A stretch of DNA of 64,000 nucleotides from Aquimarina sp. MMG016 (lineage in GTDB: Bacteria > Bacteroidota > Bacteroidia > Flavobacteriales > Flavobacteriaceae): positions 682,001 through 746,000 of the forward strand of contig NZ_JAGJEA010000001.1 of assembly GCF_018100805.1 (NCBI RefSeq), in the 5' to 3' direction. The notes below the pieces were generated by a model that worked only from the letters and a program-made list of their open reading frames with translations, ran no database searches and had not been told where the DNA came from. Below, piece by piece: positions 37,901 through 48,600 of this stretch. Within the stretch, counting starts at the first letter, position 1. The number at the start of each line of letters is the position of its first letter. The position numbers and the translations under genes are program-made.

Positions 37901-38381
37901 TTCCAGCTCCTTGTACATCAATCCCTTCCCATTTTAGACGATCTTTAATACCTCCATAGTCATTCCAATAGTTTTCTAATGCTACAATAAGTTTAATACC
38001 ATTGGCTTCAGCAGATTTCACTACATAGTCAAAGAGTGAAAACTGACCTTCACTATACACTCCTTTTTGAGGTTCAAACCCATGCCAATCTTCGTGGCTA
38101 AATCCCCATAATCGTACAACTCGTACTCCATTTTCATACAAAGTACGCATATGGGCATCGATACGATCCTTATCCATAAATTGGGTTTCTATATCTCCAC
38201 TAGAAGATCCATAGGTAAAAAAATCATATACGTTTGCTCCCGAGAAATAAAAAGGTTTCCCATCCAACATGAATTTTTCTCCTTCTGTATATACAAAACC
38301 AGGAGTTTGTGCATACAAATAATAACTCGTGCACAGAAATATGTAGCACAAAGCAAGTAGCTTTTTAAGGTTTGTTTTCAT
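34983..38381 (-). CDS. GH5 (subfamily 7-like) endo-beta-mannanase with two CBM3 and three PKD domains, T9SS-exported
   Basis: An 1132-residue protein with signal peptide to about residue 25. The GH5 catalytic domain (about 28-385) has AWELMNEPR with acid/base Glu210 and LYVGEFN with nucleophile Glu319. The N-terminal GANVYDFF and RLWGFSHEDW patterns point to GH5_7 endo-1,4-beta-mannanases. An Ig-like domain (about 392-476), a first CBM3 (about 482-626, HFRLFNNSSQD, IRYWFEAEDD), three PKD domains (about 632-893), a second CBM3 (about 897-1045) and a T9SS type A domain (about 1060-1132) follow. CBM3 modules bind crystalline cellulose, so the enzyme probably cuts mannan tied to cellulose fibres in plant or algal walls. 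It is the last gene of the island; a hairpin (38501-38542) separates it from the gene before. Confidence 0.93.
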   Translation of the reverse strand: MKTNLKKLLALCYIFLCTSYYLYAQTPGFVYTEGEKFMLDGKPFYFSGANVYDFFTYGSSSGDIETQFMDKDRIDAHMRTLYENGVRVVRLWGFSHEDWHGFEPQKGVYSEGQFSLFDYVVKSAEANGIKLIVALENYWNDYGGIKDRLKWEGIDVQGAGTHDQGQFFTNPSAIQGFKDYVEYFITRINHYDGVAYRDDPTILAWELMNEPRYQGFGDDLTSDTLRAWVDDMGQFIKSIDSKHLLGTGLEAHGTKYGFGGDEGNDFIKIHQSPFVDFTSAHPYIRESWSNFTLEETMALMKQWADESHNIIKKPLYVGEFNVEIQERYEWWEEMYRFIEENKIGASAFWWFPDNKTPRDKFGVFEGDVEVAIYKEHALRMEEMSGGESIYLSLMSPKSGDKYVSGSDVHIEANLINENRTVAKVEFFSNGILVGEDIAAPYEFDLKGLPDGQYQITSVATGVNGITKESTPRNIQIGGEGVLNLEYKDASTAMVSNVIKPHFRLFNNSSQDVPYANLSIRYWFEAEDDLPFNFYVDYAMIGSNNLKGEIVKTEGKKYYLEITFDPAAGVLGRNDGSGRMEPKIANSVWSNTDQSNDYSYDGTKKAFTTWEKVGLYLNGQLISGIEPGTTIDAPTAVISASTTSGNGPLIVSFDASGSTDPNGDVLTYSWDFGNGDIATGVIASYEFIEFGDQLVTLTVDDGNGNSDSETITITVTDPNQPPIASFTSNVNSGIAPVLVTFDASGSTDPNNDPLTYSWDFGDGNTAVGVTTTYEFTTVGEFDVSLTVSDGKLEDRITSKIVVTDGKPIISLITDRTSGIAPLEVNFDASASVDPGGNTLTYSWDFGDGNTDVGAIVTHVFNTVGQYTVTLTVDNGQGNINTESAVITALEEPTVSDVLISYRDAGNGNTTDNSINPHLRIINNGTEPITYSDITIRYWFTSENNSDLNFWCDWAQLGTNNVRGTFGQANGMDYLEVSFKTAAGSLLASSNSGDIQARFAKSNWSNFDESDDYSYNTSFTNFQPNDRITMYLNGNLIWGIEPVLNKIASVGNLDSLGIKIYPNPITDIITITGVSNGAGIKIFNSTGILQKEVVITDDKNTINVGDLPSGYYILNVLEKNGSNKTITKRTLIKE

Positions 38382-38500
38382 AATAAAAGTTTAGTTAAGT
38401 TGTTCTTTTTTACATAAATTTTATGGTTACCATTCCAATTAACCTTATAAAACTCTAACCTCACTTATTATACTTTCCTTGATTCTTTCTAAATTTATAG

Positions 38501-38542
38501 TACTATTGGGCATTGGGTGAGAATAAAAAATGCCCAATAGTA
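38501..38542. terminator. Strong hairpin behind the di-heme propeller gene
   Basis: 14-bp arms (38501-38514 with 38529-38542) pair perfectly with a 14-nt loop. On the plus strand a T run follows; on the minus strand the 3' flank is AT-rich but has few T. It lies 10 nt past the stop of the di-heme gene, so it probably terminates that gene, or works in both directions. Confidence 0.6.
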
Positions 38543-38551
38543 TTTTTGTCC

Positions 38552-41500
38552 TTATTTGATAATTTGTTTGACAATAATATTATTTCGATTTTGAATCTGA
38601 ACAAAATATATTCCTCCTTCTAAAGCACCCATATTTACCTGTATCTGTTTTACATTATCATTAACAAATTGTGTAGACATCACTTTTCCTGAAATATCGA
38701 CTAGTCTAATCATCGAACCTTTAAGGTTTTGTTCGCTTTGTAGTGTTAAATCATCGATAACAGGGTTGGGAAATGCTCTTACACTTTTTGTGTTCTTACC
38801 AAAAGGTTGGCTTCTAACTAAATTTTGACAAGCAGGTGCTGTGGCACTATTACTAAAATATATAGTAAAACCACTATTGGATACTAATGCAAAATTATCG
38901 GTATCAACAGTAACCTCATATATCCCATCAAAATTTGGAATCCCAGTTCCAGAGAATGTAACCCCAGGCTGTGTCTCATTAAAAGTTTGACTTGTGATGC
39001 TTGACATCAAATTAATCCACCAACTTGGTGAACCATTATTTGTGTTCATCGATAACTGATACAATCCATTATTCTCTAAATCCCAATTTATGGTAAAATT
39101 GGTCATATTACTTAAATCAGGTCCTCCGTCACCTAACACATGTGCTTTTGTATAGCTTACATTTGCAAGTGTTTGTAAAGCTGAATTCTGTGGTGCTCCA
39201 AAACTACAATCACCGGTAGTGCCAGGTTCAGTTATAGTTACTGTGTTACTTACTGTATCAGTCGTTCCTACCTCATCAGCAATAGTTAATGTAATTATAT
39301 ATTCACCTGCTACACTAAACTCATGAGAAGTTGTCACTCCCGTACCTGTTGTCCCATTCCCAAAATCCCAGGAATACGACGAGATAACACCACCAGTACT
39401 TGTCGAAGTAGAAGCGTCAAAATTAATAATGACAGGAGCGATTCCTGTAGTAATATCGGATACGAAATTGGCTTCAGCGACAGGTGTATTAGGTTCATTT
39501 GCGGTAATAGTTACCACATCAGAAACATCTGTGCTTATACTATCACTTATAATTAAGGTTACCACATAAGATCCAGATTGTGAATATGTATGTGAAGGGT
39601 TTGCATCGTTGCTTGAGGTTCCGTCTCCAAAATCCCAAGTGTAACTAATTGTACTACCTACAGGAAATACTGATGATGACGAATCAAAATTAACAACCAG
39701 CGGAATTGTTCCGGAAATAGGAGTTGCTACAAAATTAGCCTCTATTGCGATTGCAGGATTAAGCACCTTGATGATTACTGAGGCTGTATCACTTTTACCC
39801 TTACCATCATCTACGGTTAATGTTATATTTTGGTCCCCAACATCTTTGAATTCATAAGATGTTGTCACACCTATTGCTGTATCGCCATTTCCAAAATCCC
39901 AGCTATATGATAATGTGTCACCATCCGGATCAGTTGAGCCAGAAGCATCAAAAGTAACCGCTAATGGTGCCATCCCTTGTGTGATGTTTGTAGAAATATT
40001 AGCTGTAGGTTTTCCATTAGTATCTGTTACAACACCTGTGGGTTCTAATCCCCACACTAACTCTCCATTGCGATATAAGGTTACTAAAACGTGTGGCGTC
40101 AAAGCTCTTTTACCACCATCATAAGAGAAATCATTACTTTGATCGTGAGCCTGGAATCCTGAATGATGTAATCTAGTTTGAATTTCACCTGTTTTTCCAT
40201 TTGCAGCCAAGCTTCCTGAAGAAGCTCCAAAACCAACTTCGAGATAGTGTTGTGTTCCTGTGGTGTTGAAAATTCCTGTAGTACCGGTTACAGCAGAATA
40301 ATCTACATTAAAATCCATAGGGACATCATTTTCTGGAGTGAACCAATATCTAATTGTAAAATCTGCTAGATTCACCGCTTCTAAGGCTTCACTAATGACC
40401 TGGAAAACAGGCTTTAGTTCCACTGCACCAGCAGATGTACTATTATCTCTATATGCTACACTAAATGGTGTATTTGGCAAATTATTAAATCGCTCATCTA
40501 CTGTAATAGCTATTTCTGTTGGATCACCGGTTAATGTGCCATCTGCCTCAGCTAAAGCTAGTTTTATTGTATGCCTTCCTTCTGCAAGATTAGCAATAGG
40601 AATAGGTTTTATTTCGAAAACCGATCCTTGCTCAACATCATCAATGAAATATTTTATATGCTGCCCTCCTGGTGAGATATCCCATTTGAAGGTAGAAAAT
40701 TCAATATCGAAACTAGTTCCTATTAGACTCCCATCTGTTGGGGATTGAATAATTGCAGTGGGGTCTTGCGGCAATTGATCCTTGGTAACAATTACTGTAA
40801 TAGTTTCTCCCAGATCAGTTAAAGAGTTATCACTACGCTCCATTTGTAAGGTTAGCTCATGCGGTCCTTCTGTTAAGGTAGTAGGATCCGTAAGTATTCC
40901 TCCACTTGTGACTAAACCTCTATCTTGTCCATCAATTCTGAACCTTAGCTTGTACTGCTGAGATGGTATCGACCATCCTTCTGTTTTAAATTTAATCTCC
41001 AATGGAGTATTTACTAATTCACCATCAAGAGGAGATTCAAAAAATACATCAGGCAAAGGACCGATTGGAGTATCTGCATCCCCACCATGGAGTGTCCATA
41101 ACACTGCTGCATCAAACATTTTCAGTCCCTCATCTGTCAACAAATGCATAAACTGGTCTCTTAATGGAAAAGCTACCCTTCTTGAAGGAATATTAAGACT
41201 AGCTTCATAACCAAATAAAATTGGTTTTGTTCCCGCTTTGGCAATTACTATCGCATCCGCTGTTGGATTACCAAAAGGCAGACTTTGTGAAATAGAGTAT
41301 AAAGATGTACTTGCTCCTGCACCTACAGCCATAGGATGTGTTGGATCAACAACATCGATTGTTGAAAACCCTTCACTGGTAAATCCATACCCTGTATTTA
41401 ATTCTCCGGTAGTTAACCTGAGTTTACCATACATAAATGGATTCCAAGTCATTAATGGCACTCTGGCAGCTTCCAGGTCATTTCCTAATTCTCTTGGATC

Positions 41501-44500
41501 TACTGTAGATGATACCAACACCAAATCAAACGGATTTGCTGATTGTGGACTAGTCGCTTCTTCATCAGAAAACAAGGTGATCTTAAACCCTAATTTTTGT
41601 TCTAAACGTGATTTGATTCTTTGATCTTCAGAAGTCAAATTATTCTTATCACCAACCACAAACATCACTTCAATGGTATTCTTATATTTAATATTGATCT
41701 CTGGTGTAACTGAAGCTGTATGTCCATTGTTATAAAAAACTTTTGCAGTAATCGTATATGTTTTCCAAATAATCGGAGTCCATGTGACTTCAAAAGGTGC
41801 TGTAGTTACTTCTTTCACTAATGTATTATCTACATAATATTCTACCTTGGTAACGCCCTCTATATTGGTCTCTATGCTCAACGTAATAGGATCAGCCTTA
41901 TCGATAACGGTTCCCTCTATTGGAGAAGCCATTTTTAGTGTTTGTTGTGTTGCCGGCGATACTGATGACCCATCTATTTGTTTAAGATATGCTTCTAACT
42001 GCTTTATCTGGGTAACACTTAATGAAGATGTTGCACCGTGAGCATCATTTGCATTGTACTTGGTAAATACTTCTGCCAGAGTTTTTGCTGCACCATGATG
42101 TAAATACGGTGCCGTAGCCCATACATCTTTTAAGGTAGGAACATCTAATGCCAATAATTTTTTGCCTAAACGATTCCCACTGTTTGATACAATAGTCCCT
42201 ACATCATGCATTTTACCAGCTGGACTATCAGTAAAAGCTTCACCACCATGACACGAATTACATTTTAAATCTTCGAATAACGATTTTCCTGCGACTCCAT
42301 CAGTAGTTAAAGTTCCGTTGGCATTACGATATGGACTAGGGTCAAATGTGCTAAGCGACTCTATATAGGCAGCTAGTGCATCTAGATCTGCGGACTTTCC
42401 TTTTTTAGCATCTCCAAGAGATAAGGCAGTAGTTCCTTCATTAAAGTCAGTATCACTTAAGAATCCTTGTCCATTAAAATGGAAACGAATATCATTTTCA
42501 AAATCCTGAATCTCATCAAAATTCGCGCTCCAATGTACTCTACCATGTGCTGTTCCCGCTCTACCAACCAAGGAAATTGTATTTCTTAACCCTTCCCCTC
42601 TATCTGTAAAATCCCAGGTACGACCATCCTGTGTACCATCACTATGACAACTTACACAACTAATGTACCCGTCGGTTCCCATTTTTAAATTTGAGGCATC
42701 GTAGAAAATTTGTTTTCCTTTTAATACAACAGGAGATAGTATTTCAGTTGTTACTGTATTTATAGTTGATACTTCTTGGAGTGTATTGCTTCCTGAATTG
42801 ATCATATCTGACGCATCAAAAACAGAAATACTACGATCCATAAAGTTTTTTACAAAAACACGATTTGTAGTTTGGTCTATTGCTAACCCTTGAGGAGCTC
42901 TACCCACATCTTTCTTTAGTAGTTCTAATCTTCGCTTGGGATCTATGACCACAATTCTGTTATTTCCCTGCATAGTCACAAAAAGGTAATTACCAGTTGG
43001 TGTATACAATGCCGAGGACGGTTGACCATGATTGTCTATATCTAATCTTTTGGCAAGTTCCTCCTGACTAGTCGTTAGATTAATAGGAGAAATAGCTGTA
43101 CGCACCACATTATCAAAGGTCAAAGGTTTACCATCTCTTGCTAATCCACGTAGCGTATTATCTTTTTTAGCTACTGACCAAGCCGATGTATTATCCGGAT
43201 GAATAGTTATACCTGCAACATAATTAGGTAATCCTCTGCCTTCATTTCCATTATCCACAGTAAAATCATCTATAACTAATGGAATTGTGTTTTTTAAGCT
43301 AAAGGTATTTAGATTTACTTCCCAAACCTCTCCTTCTGTATCTTCAGAAATAAACCTAGTAACTAATAACTTACTTCCATCTCCCGTAATTGCTAAGGCT
43401 CGCGGAGTAGATCCTATATACAAAGATCCTTTTATTGTGTTTGTTACTGGTGAAAGCTCTATGAGTTGTCCTGATCCAAAAGCAGATACAAATGCTCTAC
43501 TCCCATCCGGTGTAAAGACAATACCATATGGGCGTGATCCTTTTGATAATGCAATCTTTGTGACTAATGATCCATCTGTATTCAACACATACACCTCATC
43601 AGCATCACGACAGGTAATCCAGGCTTTTCCTTCACTGTCTAGCGCTACATTTACCGGATCTTTACCTACCGCAACTTCTTTAATAACTGTTAAGTTATCT
43701 GCATTTATAAGCGTTACGGTGTTATTATCAGGATTTACAGACCAAACAATTCTGTTTGTTGTATCTACGGTGATTGGCCCTGATTGTGTAGGTAATACTG
43801 AAGGCGTTCCAGACACAACAACAATAGATTGAGACCCTACTATAAACCCTCCGTTATTATCCGAAACCTGAACCTGAACGAGGTAATTACCAGCTTCTGT
43901 ATACGTATGAGATGTTGTTTTACCAACCCATTCGGTTTTTGGGGAACCATCTCCAAAATCCCATCGATATGTCAACGTATTTCCATCCGAATCAGTAGCA
44001 TTCGCTGTAAAATCTATTGCAGTATTTATAGTTACAGGAGAAGGAATACTTAAATCTATACTTGTAACTTCCGGAGCTTGGTTAGAGGTATCCCCACCTG
44101 TGGTAAAATAGAAGATATATTCTTCCATTCCATTACCTACAGCATCCTTTACTCCACCCTCAATAAATTTTACTTCATAAGTAGTATTTGGTAATAACGC
44201 TTCTCTTGGAGCATAATTGATGACTTGATATGACGTTGTGGTTACATCGCCTTTTATAGGTGTTCCTCCTAAAGGACTTACTTGTATGGTTTCATCATTT
44301 AAGGTAAGGTCATCTAGTGTTTCATTAATTACAAAACCTAATGTAGTTGTTTGTGGTTGATTTATAGCTCCGGCAATAGGAAAATGGTGCCCAACCGTTG
44401 GTGGATTGGTGTCTAATCCATCCTGATGAGCAAAAATAGACGTTTTATCATCTCCACTTGCTATAAGAATATGACCTATTGGCATCCATTGATTATCTAT

Positions 44501-45505
44501 GAACTGTAATGTTTCATCACTTGATGGAGGAAAGAATTCTTGTTCAATCTCCATTTTTTCAAAATTGAACTTTACTCCTCTATCAAATCTTCCTGAAAAT
44601 CCATATTCATCCTGAAAGATCATATATCGTCCTAAAGTAATTTGATCCGAATGTAAAGTGAATCCTCTTTTTACATTAGTAGGATCACTAATATCAAATC
44701 CTACTAAAGCATCCGGTCCTTGATTACCACTCATAAAGACAAGGTAGTTTCTCCATAACTGGATTCCAGTACTGTATTGTTCATGAGGAATATCTCCACC
44801 AAAAGATCCTAAAAACTTAATATTATTCGGGTCTCCAAAATCAAATACACTTATATCTCCTGTCTGTGGGGCATAAAAAACATAGTTTCCTACACGCACT
44901 ACCACATCTGGTAAAGAAACAGTAGCAGGAATATCATCTACCTGTACTCCTGTTCTCATATCAAAAACTCTACTCCCGTCAATAGTGTGAGGAAACGTTT
45001 CTAAATTATCATAATTAGATTGTCCATCTCTTACGGTGTACAAAATATCAGAAGAAGTGACTGGTTTCCTATCCAACATATTAGAGAGATCTAGATATTT
45101 ATATCCTGTCCCTTCTACTTCTGGTACAGAGTATTCTCTATAAAATAAATCTCCTTCCAGTTTCCACCATCTGTGACCATTATTTGCGGCATCACTAAAC
45201 TGTACTCTTTTTGGTGCAGTAGGATTAGAAACGTCCCAAACACCTGTTCCTGCCTGACCATTAATCATTAAATAGTTACGGTGGTAAGTGTTAATTCTAT
45301 CCCCTTCTGGAAAATTGGCCAGAAATGTTCCTGCGGGCCAGGTTTGTGTGGTCATTTTTGGGCCTGCTGTACCATCATACACTTGTGTAAATGATTTAAT
45401 AGCTAAACCTATTGTAATTAATATTACGACAAGACAAAGCTTTCGAATATTATTTTTCACAAAGGTAAAACCCCTATTCTTTTGATTGTATTCTTTTAAT
45501 TCCAT
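38552..45505 (-). CDS. CBM3-bearing di-heme cytochrome c peroxidase-like / beta-propeller multidomain protein, T9SS-exported
   Basis: A 2317-residue protein from ATG 45503-45505 (a TTG at 45556 would add 17 residues). A hydrophobic segment lies near residues 24-40. Domains in order are an LVIVD-like beta-propeller (about 45-380), a Big_5-like domain, a PKD (about 480-560), a YVTN beta-propeller (about 565-930), a di-heme domain with two CxxCH sites (Cys950/Cys953/His954 and Cys1082/Cys1085/His1086) and the CCP/MauG-type end VPTLKDVWATAPYLHHG, an Ig domain, a ThuA/amidotransferase-like domain, Ig domains, a CBM3 (IRYWFTPENDVPMDF), three PKD, the Cys-bounded unknown module and a T9SS domain. 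The CBM3 implies action on cellulose, and the hemes imply electron transfer, peroxidase or oxidase activity. It lies between mannanase and hydrolase genes. The function is not established. Confidence 0.88.
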   Translation of the reverse strand: MELKEYNQKNRGFTFVKNNIRKLCLVVILITIGLAIKSFTQVYDGTAGPKMTTQTWPAGTFLANFPEGDRINTYHRNYLMINGQAGTGVWDVSNPTAPKRVQFSDAANNGHRWWKLEGDLFYREYSVPEVEGTGYKYLDLSNMLDRKPVTSSDILYTVRDGQSNYDNLETFPHTIDGSRVFDMRTGVQVDDIPATVSLPDVVVRVGNYVFYAPQTGDISVFDFGDPNNIKFLGSFGGDIPHEQYSTGIQLWRNYLVFMSGNQGPDALVGFDISDPTNVKRGFTLHSDQITLGRYMIFQDEYGFSGRFDRGVKFNFEKMEIEQEFFPPSSDETLQFIDNQWMPIGHILIASGDDKTSIFAHQDGLDTNPPTVGHHFPIAGAINQPQTTTLGFVINETLDDLTLNDETIQVSPLGGTPIKGDVTTTSYQVINYAPREALLPNTTYEVKFIEGGVKDAVGNGMEEYIFYFTTGGDTSNQAPEVTSIDLSIPSPVTINTAIDFTANATDSDGNTLTYRWDFGDGSPKTEWVGKTTSHTYTEAGNYLVQVQVSDNNGGFIVGSQSIVVVSGTPSVLPTQSGPITVDTTNRIVWSVNPDNNTVTLINADNLTVIKEVAVGKDPVNVALDSEGKAWITCRDADEVYVLNTDGSLVTKIALSKGSRPYGIVFTPDGSRAFVSAFGSGQLIELSPVTNTIKGSLYIGSTPRALAITGDGSKLLVTRFISEDTEGEVWEVNLNTFSLKNTIPLVIDDFTVDNGNEGRGLPNYVAGITIHPDNTSAWSVAKKDNTLRGLARDGKPLTFDNVVRTAISPINLTTSQEELAKRLDIDNHGQPSSALYTPTGNYLFVTMQGNNRIVVIDPKRRLELLKKDVGRAPQGLAIDQTTNRVFVKNFMDRSISVFDASDMINSGSNTLQEVSTINTVTTEILSPVVLKGKQIFYDASNLKMGTDGYISCVSCHSDGTQDGRTWDFTDRGEGLRNTISLVGRAGTAHGRVHWSANFDEIQDFENDIRFHFNGQGFLSDTDFNEGTTALSLGDAKKGKSADLDALAAYIESLSTFDPSPYRNANGTLTTDGVAGKSLFEDLKCNSCHGGEAFTDSPAGKMHDVGTIVSNSGNRLGKKLLALDVPTLKDVWATAPYLHHGAAKTLAEVFTKYNANDAHGATSSLSVTQIKQLEAYLKQIDGSSVSPATQQTLKMASPIEGTVIDKADPITLSIETNIEGVTKVEYYVDNTLVKEVTTAPFEVTWTPIIWKTYTITAKVFYNNGHTASVTPEINIKYKNTIEVMFVVGDKNNLTSEDQRIKSRLEQKLGFKITLFSDEEATSPQSANPFDLVLVSSTVDPRELGNDLEAARVPLMTWNPFMYGKLRLTTGELNTGYGFTSEGFSTIDVVDPTHPMAVGAGASTSLYSISQSLPFGNPTADAIVIAKAGTKPILFGYEASLNIPSRRVAFPLRDQFMHLLTDEGLKMFDAAVLWTLHGGDADTPIGPLPDVFFESPLDGELVNTPLEIKFKTEGWSIPSQQYKLRFRIDGQDRGLVTSGGILTDPTTLTEGPHELTLQMERSDNSLTDLGETITVIVTKDQLPQDPTAIIQSPTDGSLIGTSFDIEFSTFKWDISPGGQHIKYFIDDVEQGSVFEIKPIPIANLAEGRHTIKLALAEADGTLTGDPTEIAITVDERFNNLPNTPFSVAYRDNSTSAGAVELKPVFQVISEALEAVNLADFTIRYWFTPENDVPMDFNVDYSAVTGTTGIFNTTGTQHYLEVGFGASSGSLAANGKTGEIQTRLHHSGFQAHDQSNDFSYDGGKRALTPHVLVTLYRNGELVWGLEPTGVVTDTNGKPTANISTNITQGMAPLAVTFDASGSTDPDGDTLSYSWDFGNGDTAIGVTTSYEFKDVGDQNITLTVDDGKGKSDTASVIIKVLNPAIAIEANFVATPISGTIPLVVNFDSSSSVFPVGSTISYTWDFGDGTSSNDANPSHTYSQSGSYVVTLIISDSISTDVSDVVTITANEPNTPVAEANFVSDITTGIAPVIINFDASTSTSTGGVISSYSWDFGNGTTGTGVTTSHEFSVAGEYIITLTIADEVGTTDTVSNTVTITEPGTTGDCSFGAPQNSALQTLANVSYTKAHVLGDGGPDLSNMTNFTINWDLENNGLYQLSMNTNNGSPSWWINLMSSITSQTFNETQPGVTFSGTGIPNFDGIYEVTVDTDNFALVSNSGFTIYFSNSATAPACQNLVRSQPFGKNTKSVRAFPNPVIDDLTLQSEQNLKGSMIRLVDISGKVMSTQFVNDNVKQIQVNMGALEGGIYFVQIQNRNNIIVKQIIK
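38829..39208 (-). repeat. Cys-bounded module, copy 1 (in the di-heme protein)
   Basis: It encodes about 127 residues from CSFGAPQN to APAC. Shared core: [31 protein letters not shown] and FTIYFSNS. See the related copies at 49879, 54568 and 55305. Confidence 0.8.
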
Positions 45506-45574
45506 GGGTAAGCGAAAAGTTTGCGTGTAAAGTGTAGGGTTACTGTTTTTTTGCAAAAAAAACTTAGTTAAAAA

Positions 45575-45610
45575 GAAGGAAGCTATTTTGCAAAGCCTAT
45601 AGCTTCCTTC
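45575..45610 (-). terminator. Rho-independent terminator after the DUF5060 hydrolase gene
   Basis: 12-bp arms GAAGGAAGCTAT and ATAGCTTCCTTC have a 12-nt loop. On the minus strand a run of five T follows. It lies between the DUF5060 gene and the di-heme gene. Confidence 0.85.
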
Positions 45611-45635
45611 AATATGTGTCTAAATGGTTTAAAAA

Positions 45636-48600
45636 TTAATTCTTCATTATTTTCAATGTTCTTGATTTAGCTTTGTGATTAAGCTTAACAAAATATATTC
45701 CTGCAGGAAGATCATCCGTATCTAGCTCAACTTCCTTCACTCTTGATTGCACTTGGATAGTTTTTATTATAGTACCATTCATGTTAACTAAACTAACCCT
45801 AGCGCCATCCAGAAAATCGTTTCCTCTAATGACCAGTTTATCCTGAACAGGATTTCTATCGACTTTAATATTCATATCCTCTTTCAATACCTCTCTTTGC
45901 CTTGCTCCTTCTTTATAAGTAATCACCAGCTGAGGAGGTGTATTTGCTCCATTTTCTTTAGAAGCAAAAGCAAAATCATTTCCAGAAGTCATATTCATAA
46001 CCAATGATAACTTATTACCAGAAATTGAAGCTGTATTAAGGTTTACTATTTTATTACTTCCTAATTCATAAGTAGTATTTAAACTACCTAATAAAGCCCC
46101 TGTTGAAGGTTTATTAGCATTAGACAAGTTGTTTTCCGTCCAATTATTAGAAGTTCCTTTATTCACGTTAAGATTACCGTTACCAGGATCAGAGGCAACC
46201 TTAAATTTCAATTGTGCCTTGGTAATCGTTCCGTTAATTGAAGAAAGATCGAACATCAGATATGCTGTTCTTTTGTTTTGCTCTACCCTAACAATAGTAT
46301 TATTAAATCTGGTAGCCCCCTGAAGGTAAGCATCCTGAATTGGAGACAAAGTAACTGTTTGTTCTACAGCAACGATTTTAGAAGAAACCACTTTATCTAT
46401 ATTAAACAGATACCCCGTACCTCCTTTATACAATAGCTTCAATGTTTTGTTACCTTTAGAAAGTGATACATCTAAAGTATATTTCTTATAGCTATGCCAT
46501 TGTCCTGTAACGGGTATAGTAATTGAACCCACGATTTTTGAAGCTTCTATAACCTCTATTGTTCCTCCAACACCAGCACTGGAAGCATAAAAATCAAAAG
46601 TATATTCTCCATCCGAATCTACATTTACCTCATATTCGGTATAATCTCCGTTTTTGATATATCCTAAGTTTTTATTAGATGTTCCGGGAGTATTCTCGAT
46701 ACGTACACTTCCAGATTTTGAAATAAAACTCTCTGCTTCAAAATTACCTGGAATATCTATTACATCAGAAGGTGGTGTATCTTCTTTTATTTCAATATTT
46801 ATTCCTGAAGAAGTTGTTACTGCACCATCGTTATCTGTAGCTTTTGCCGTTATCGTATAATTCCCGGTATTAGCAATTGTGGTAGTTGTATTATAAGGAG
46901 CAATATTTTCTGTAGCTACCAAATTTCCATTTACAAAAAACTCTACCTTGGCAATAGTACCGTCAGTATCTGATGCATTAGCTATTAATGGTATTGTTGC
47001 TCCGGGTTGATATACCGCTCCATTTGCAGGAGAAGTCATGACCACTTGTGGCCCATTGTTTTCATCTCCACAATCTACTAATACTTCGGCAGGGCCATTT
47101 CCGGTAGGCTTAGTATATGCTTTTGACAATACAAATTTATCCATCTCGAATCCATCTTCTCTCATAGAAAATGAAATCGTATGTATCCCAGCCGTTGGAA
47201 CATTAATGAAGATTTTTTGTGCTTCGCCACAATGATTCGCTGCCGTACGTTGTTTACTCTCCCAGGTCCACTGATTTTTACCAGCACACCATTGCATTCT
47301 TTGACCTGATTCAGGCCAAGTTCCATCTATTCCAACATGAACTCCGTTATCTTCAGATCCTGTAGAATGTGCTCGTACCCAAACAAAATATTTACCCGGA
47401 GTAGTGAATTTTACTTTATAATCTATAATTGCCAACTGACCAGGAGTATTACTAAAGTTTTCTCCATTAATTAATGGGTCGCCATGAGTAACTCTTGTAT
47501 CTGGTAATATTTCTAGATAACCTCCACTACTAGCTCCATTGTGATGACTTGGATCTGGGTCAGGTGTTGGTGTAGCAGAACTACCATCTAAAACATACCA
47601 TTTTCTTTTATTGGTTTTAGATTGACTTTTAAAATGTTCTGCTTCAACAGCTACAACTCCATTTTGTTCTAAAGCGGCGCATTGATCCGGATCCGGATCT
47701 CCTCCTCCAGAGCCTTTTTTTATGATTAATGCCACCCAATCATTATTGTCAGGTGCAACTAGACTTCCTCCCAATGTAGTTTTAGTAGTTAAATTGCCTC
47801 CACTACGAGGATTATACCACTGTACATCATATTTGTTATTTCCATTAGGCAAATTAAGTCCTGTAGAACCACCATTAGGTCTATACACTGCATATATCTC
47901 GCCTGCCTTAGCTAAAACATAATCATTGTTATCCGAAGTAACTCCATCAGAAGATACCATACTTGTCAAATTCCCAAGTAAATTGTTGTTAAAAAATTGC
48001 AATGCTCTAGATGCATCAGAATATTTATTATTTCTGGACCTATGATTTTGTGCAGACAAATCGGTTTCTCCGGTTTGGTAGCCATAATAATATTCTACTC
48101 CTGTTCCACCTGCCATAAGTGTCCCCCAAAGCACCTTATGTCTAACCAGTTTATCTTCCTTTCCATCTTGATCGACTCCAATATTGGCACTTCCTTGTTC
48201 GTCATTGGCAACCACCCATTTTTTACCTGCGTTACGAGATTTTTCTAACCATCGTTTCACATCATTGTGTACTTTATTTTTATCCGTTTGCACAGATGCT
48301 CCGGTAAGAACTGAGTTATTTCCTAAAAGAGGGTTGTATCTCTGATCTTGTTGATTCGGATAGGTATGGATTACGATATGATGATCATAAGGGTCTATTT
48401 GCTTAATATAACTAGCAGTAGACTTTACTACATTATCCGGAATGGTTGTTTCTTCAGAAAGGTTCCAATTTAGAGCTAAGTGATGCCCAAAACGAGCAAT
48501 TAATTCCCGGTAATACAATTTTCTTTGACGACCAAAACCATTATTATCCATGATATTATCATTTTCGGTCTCTAAGGTCTTGAAATGCATAAACATTCCT

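Noticed and set aside
43287-43832. 181-codon plus-strand frame opposite the di-heme gene
   Set aside because: It lies wholly within a strongly supported minus-strand gene, is low in complexity and has no domain signature; it is a shadow frame.
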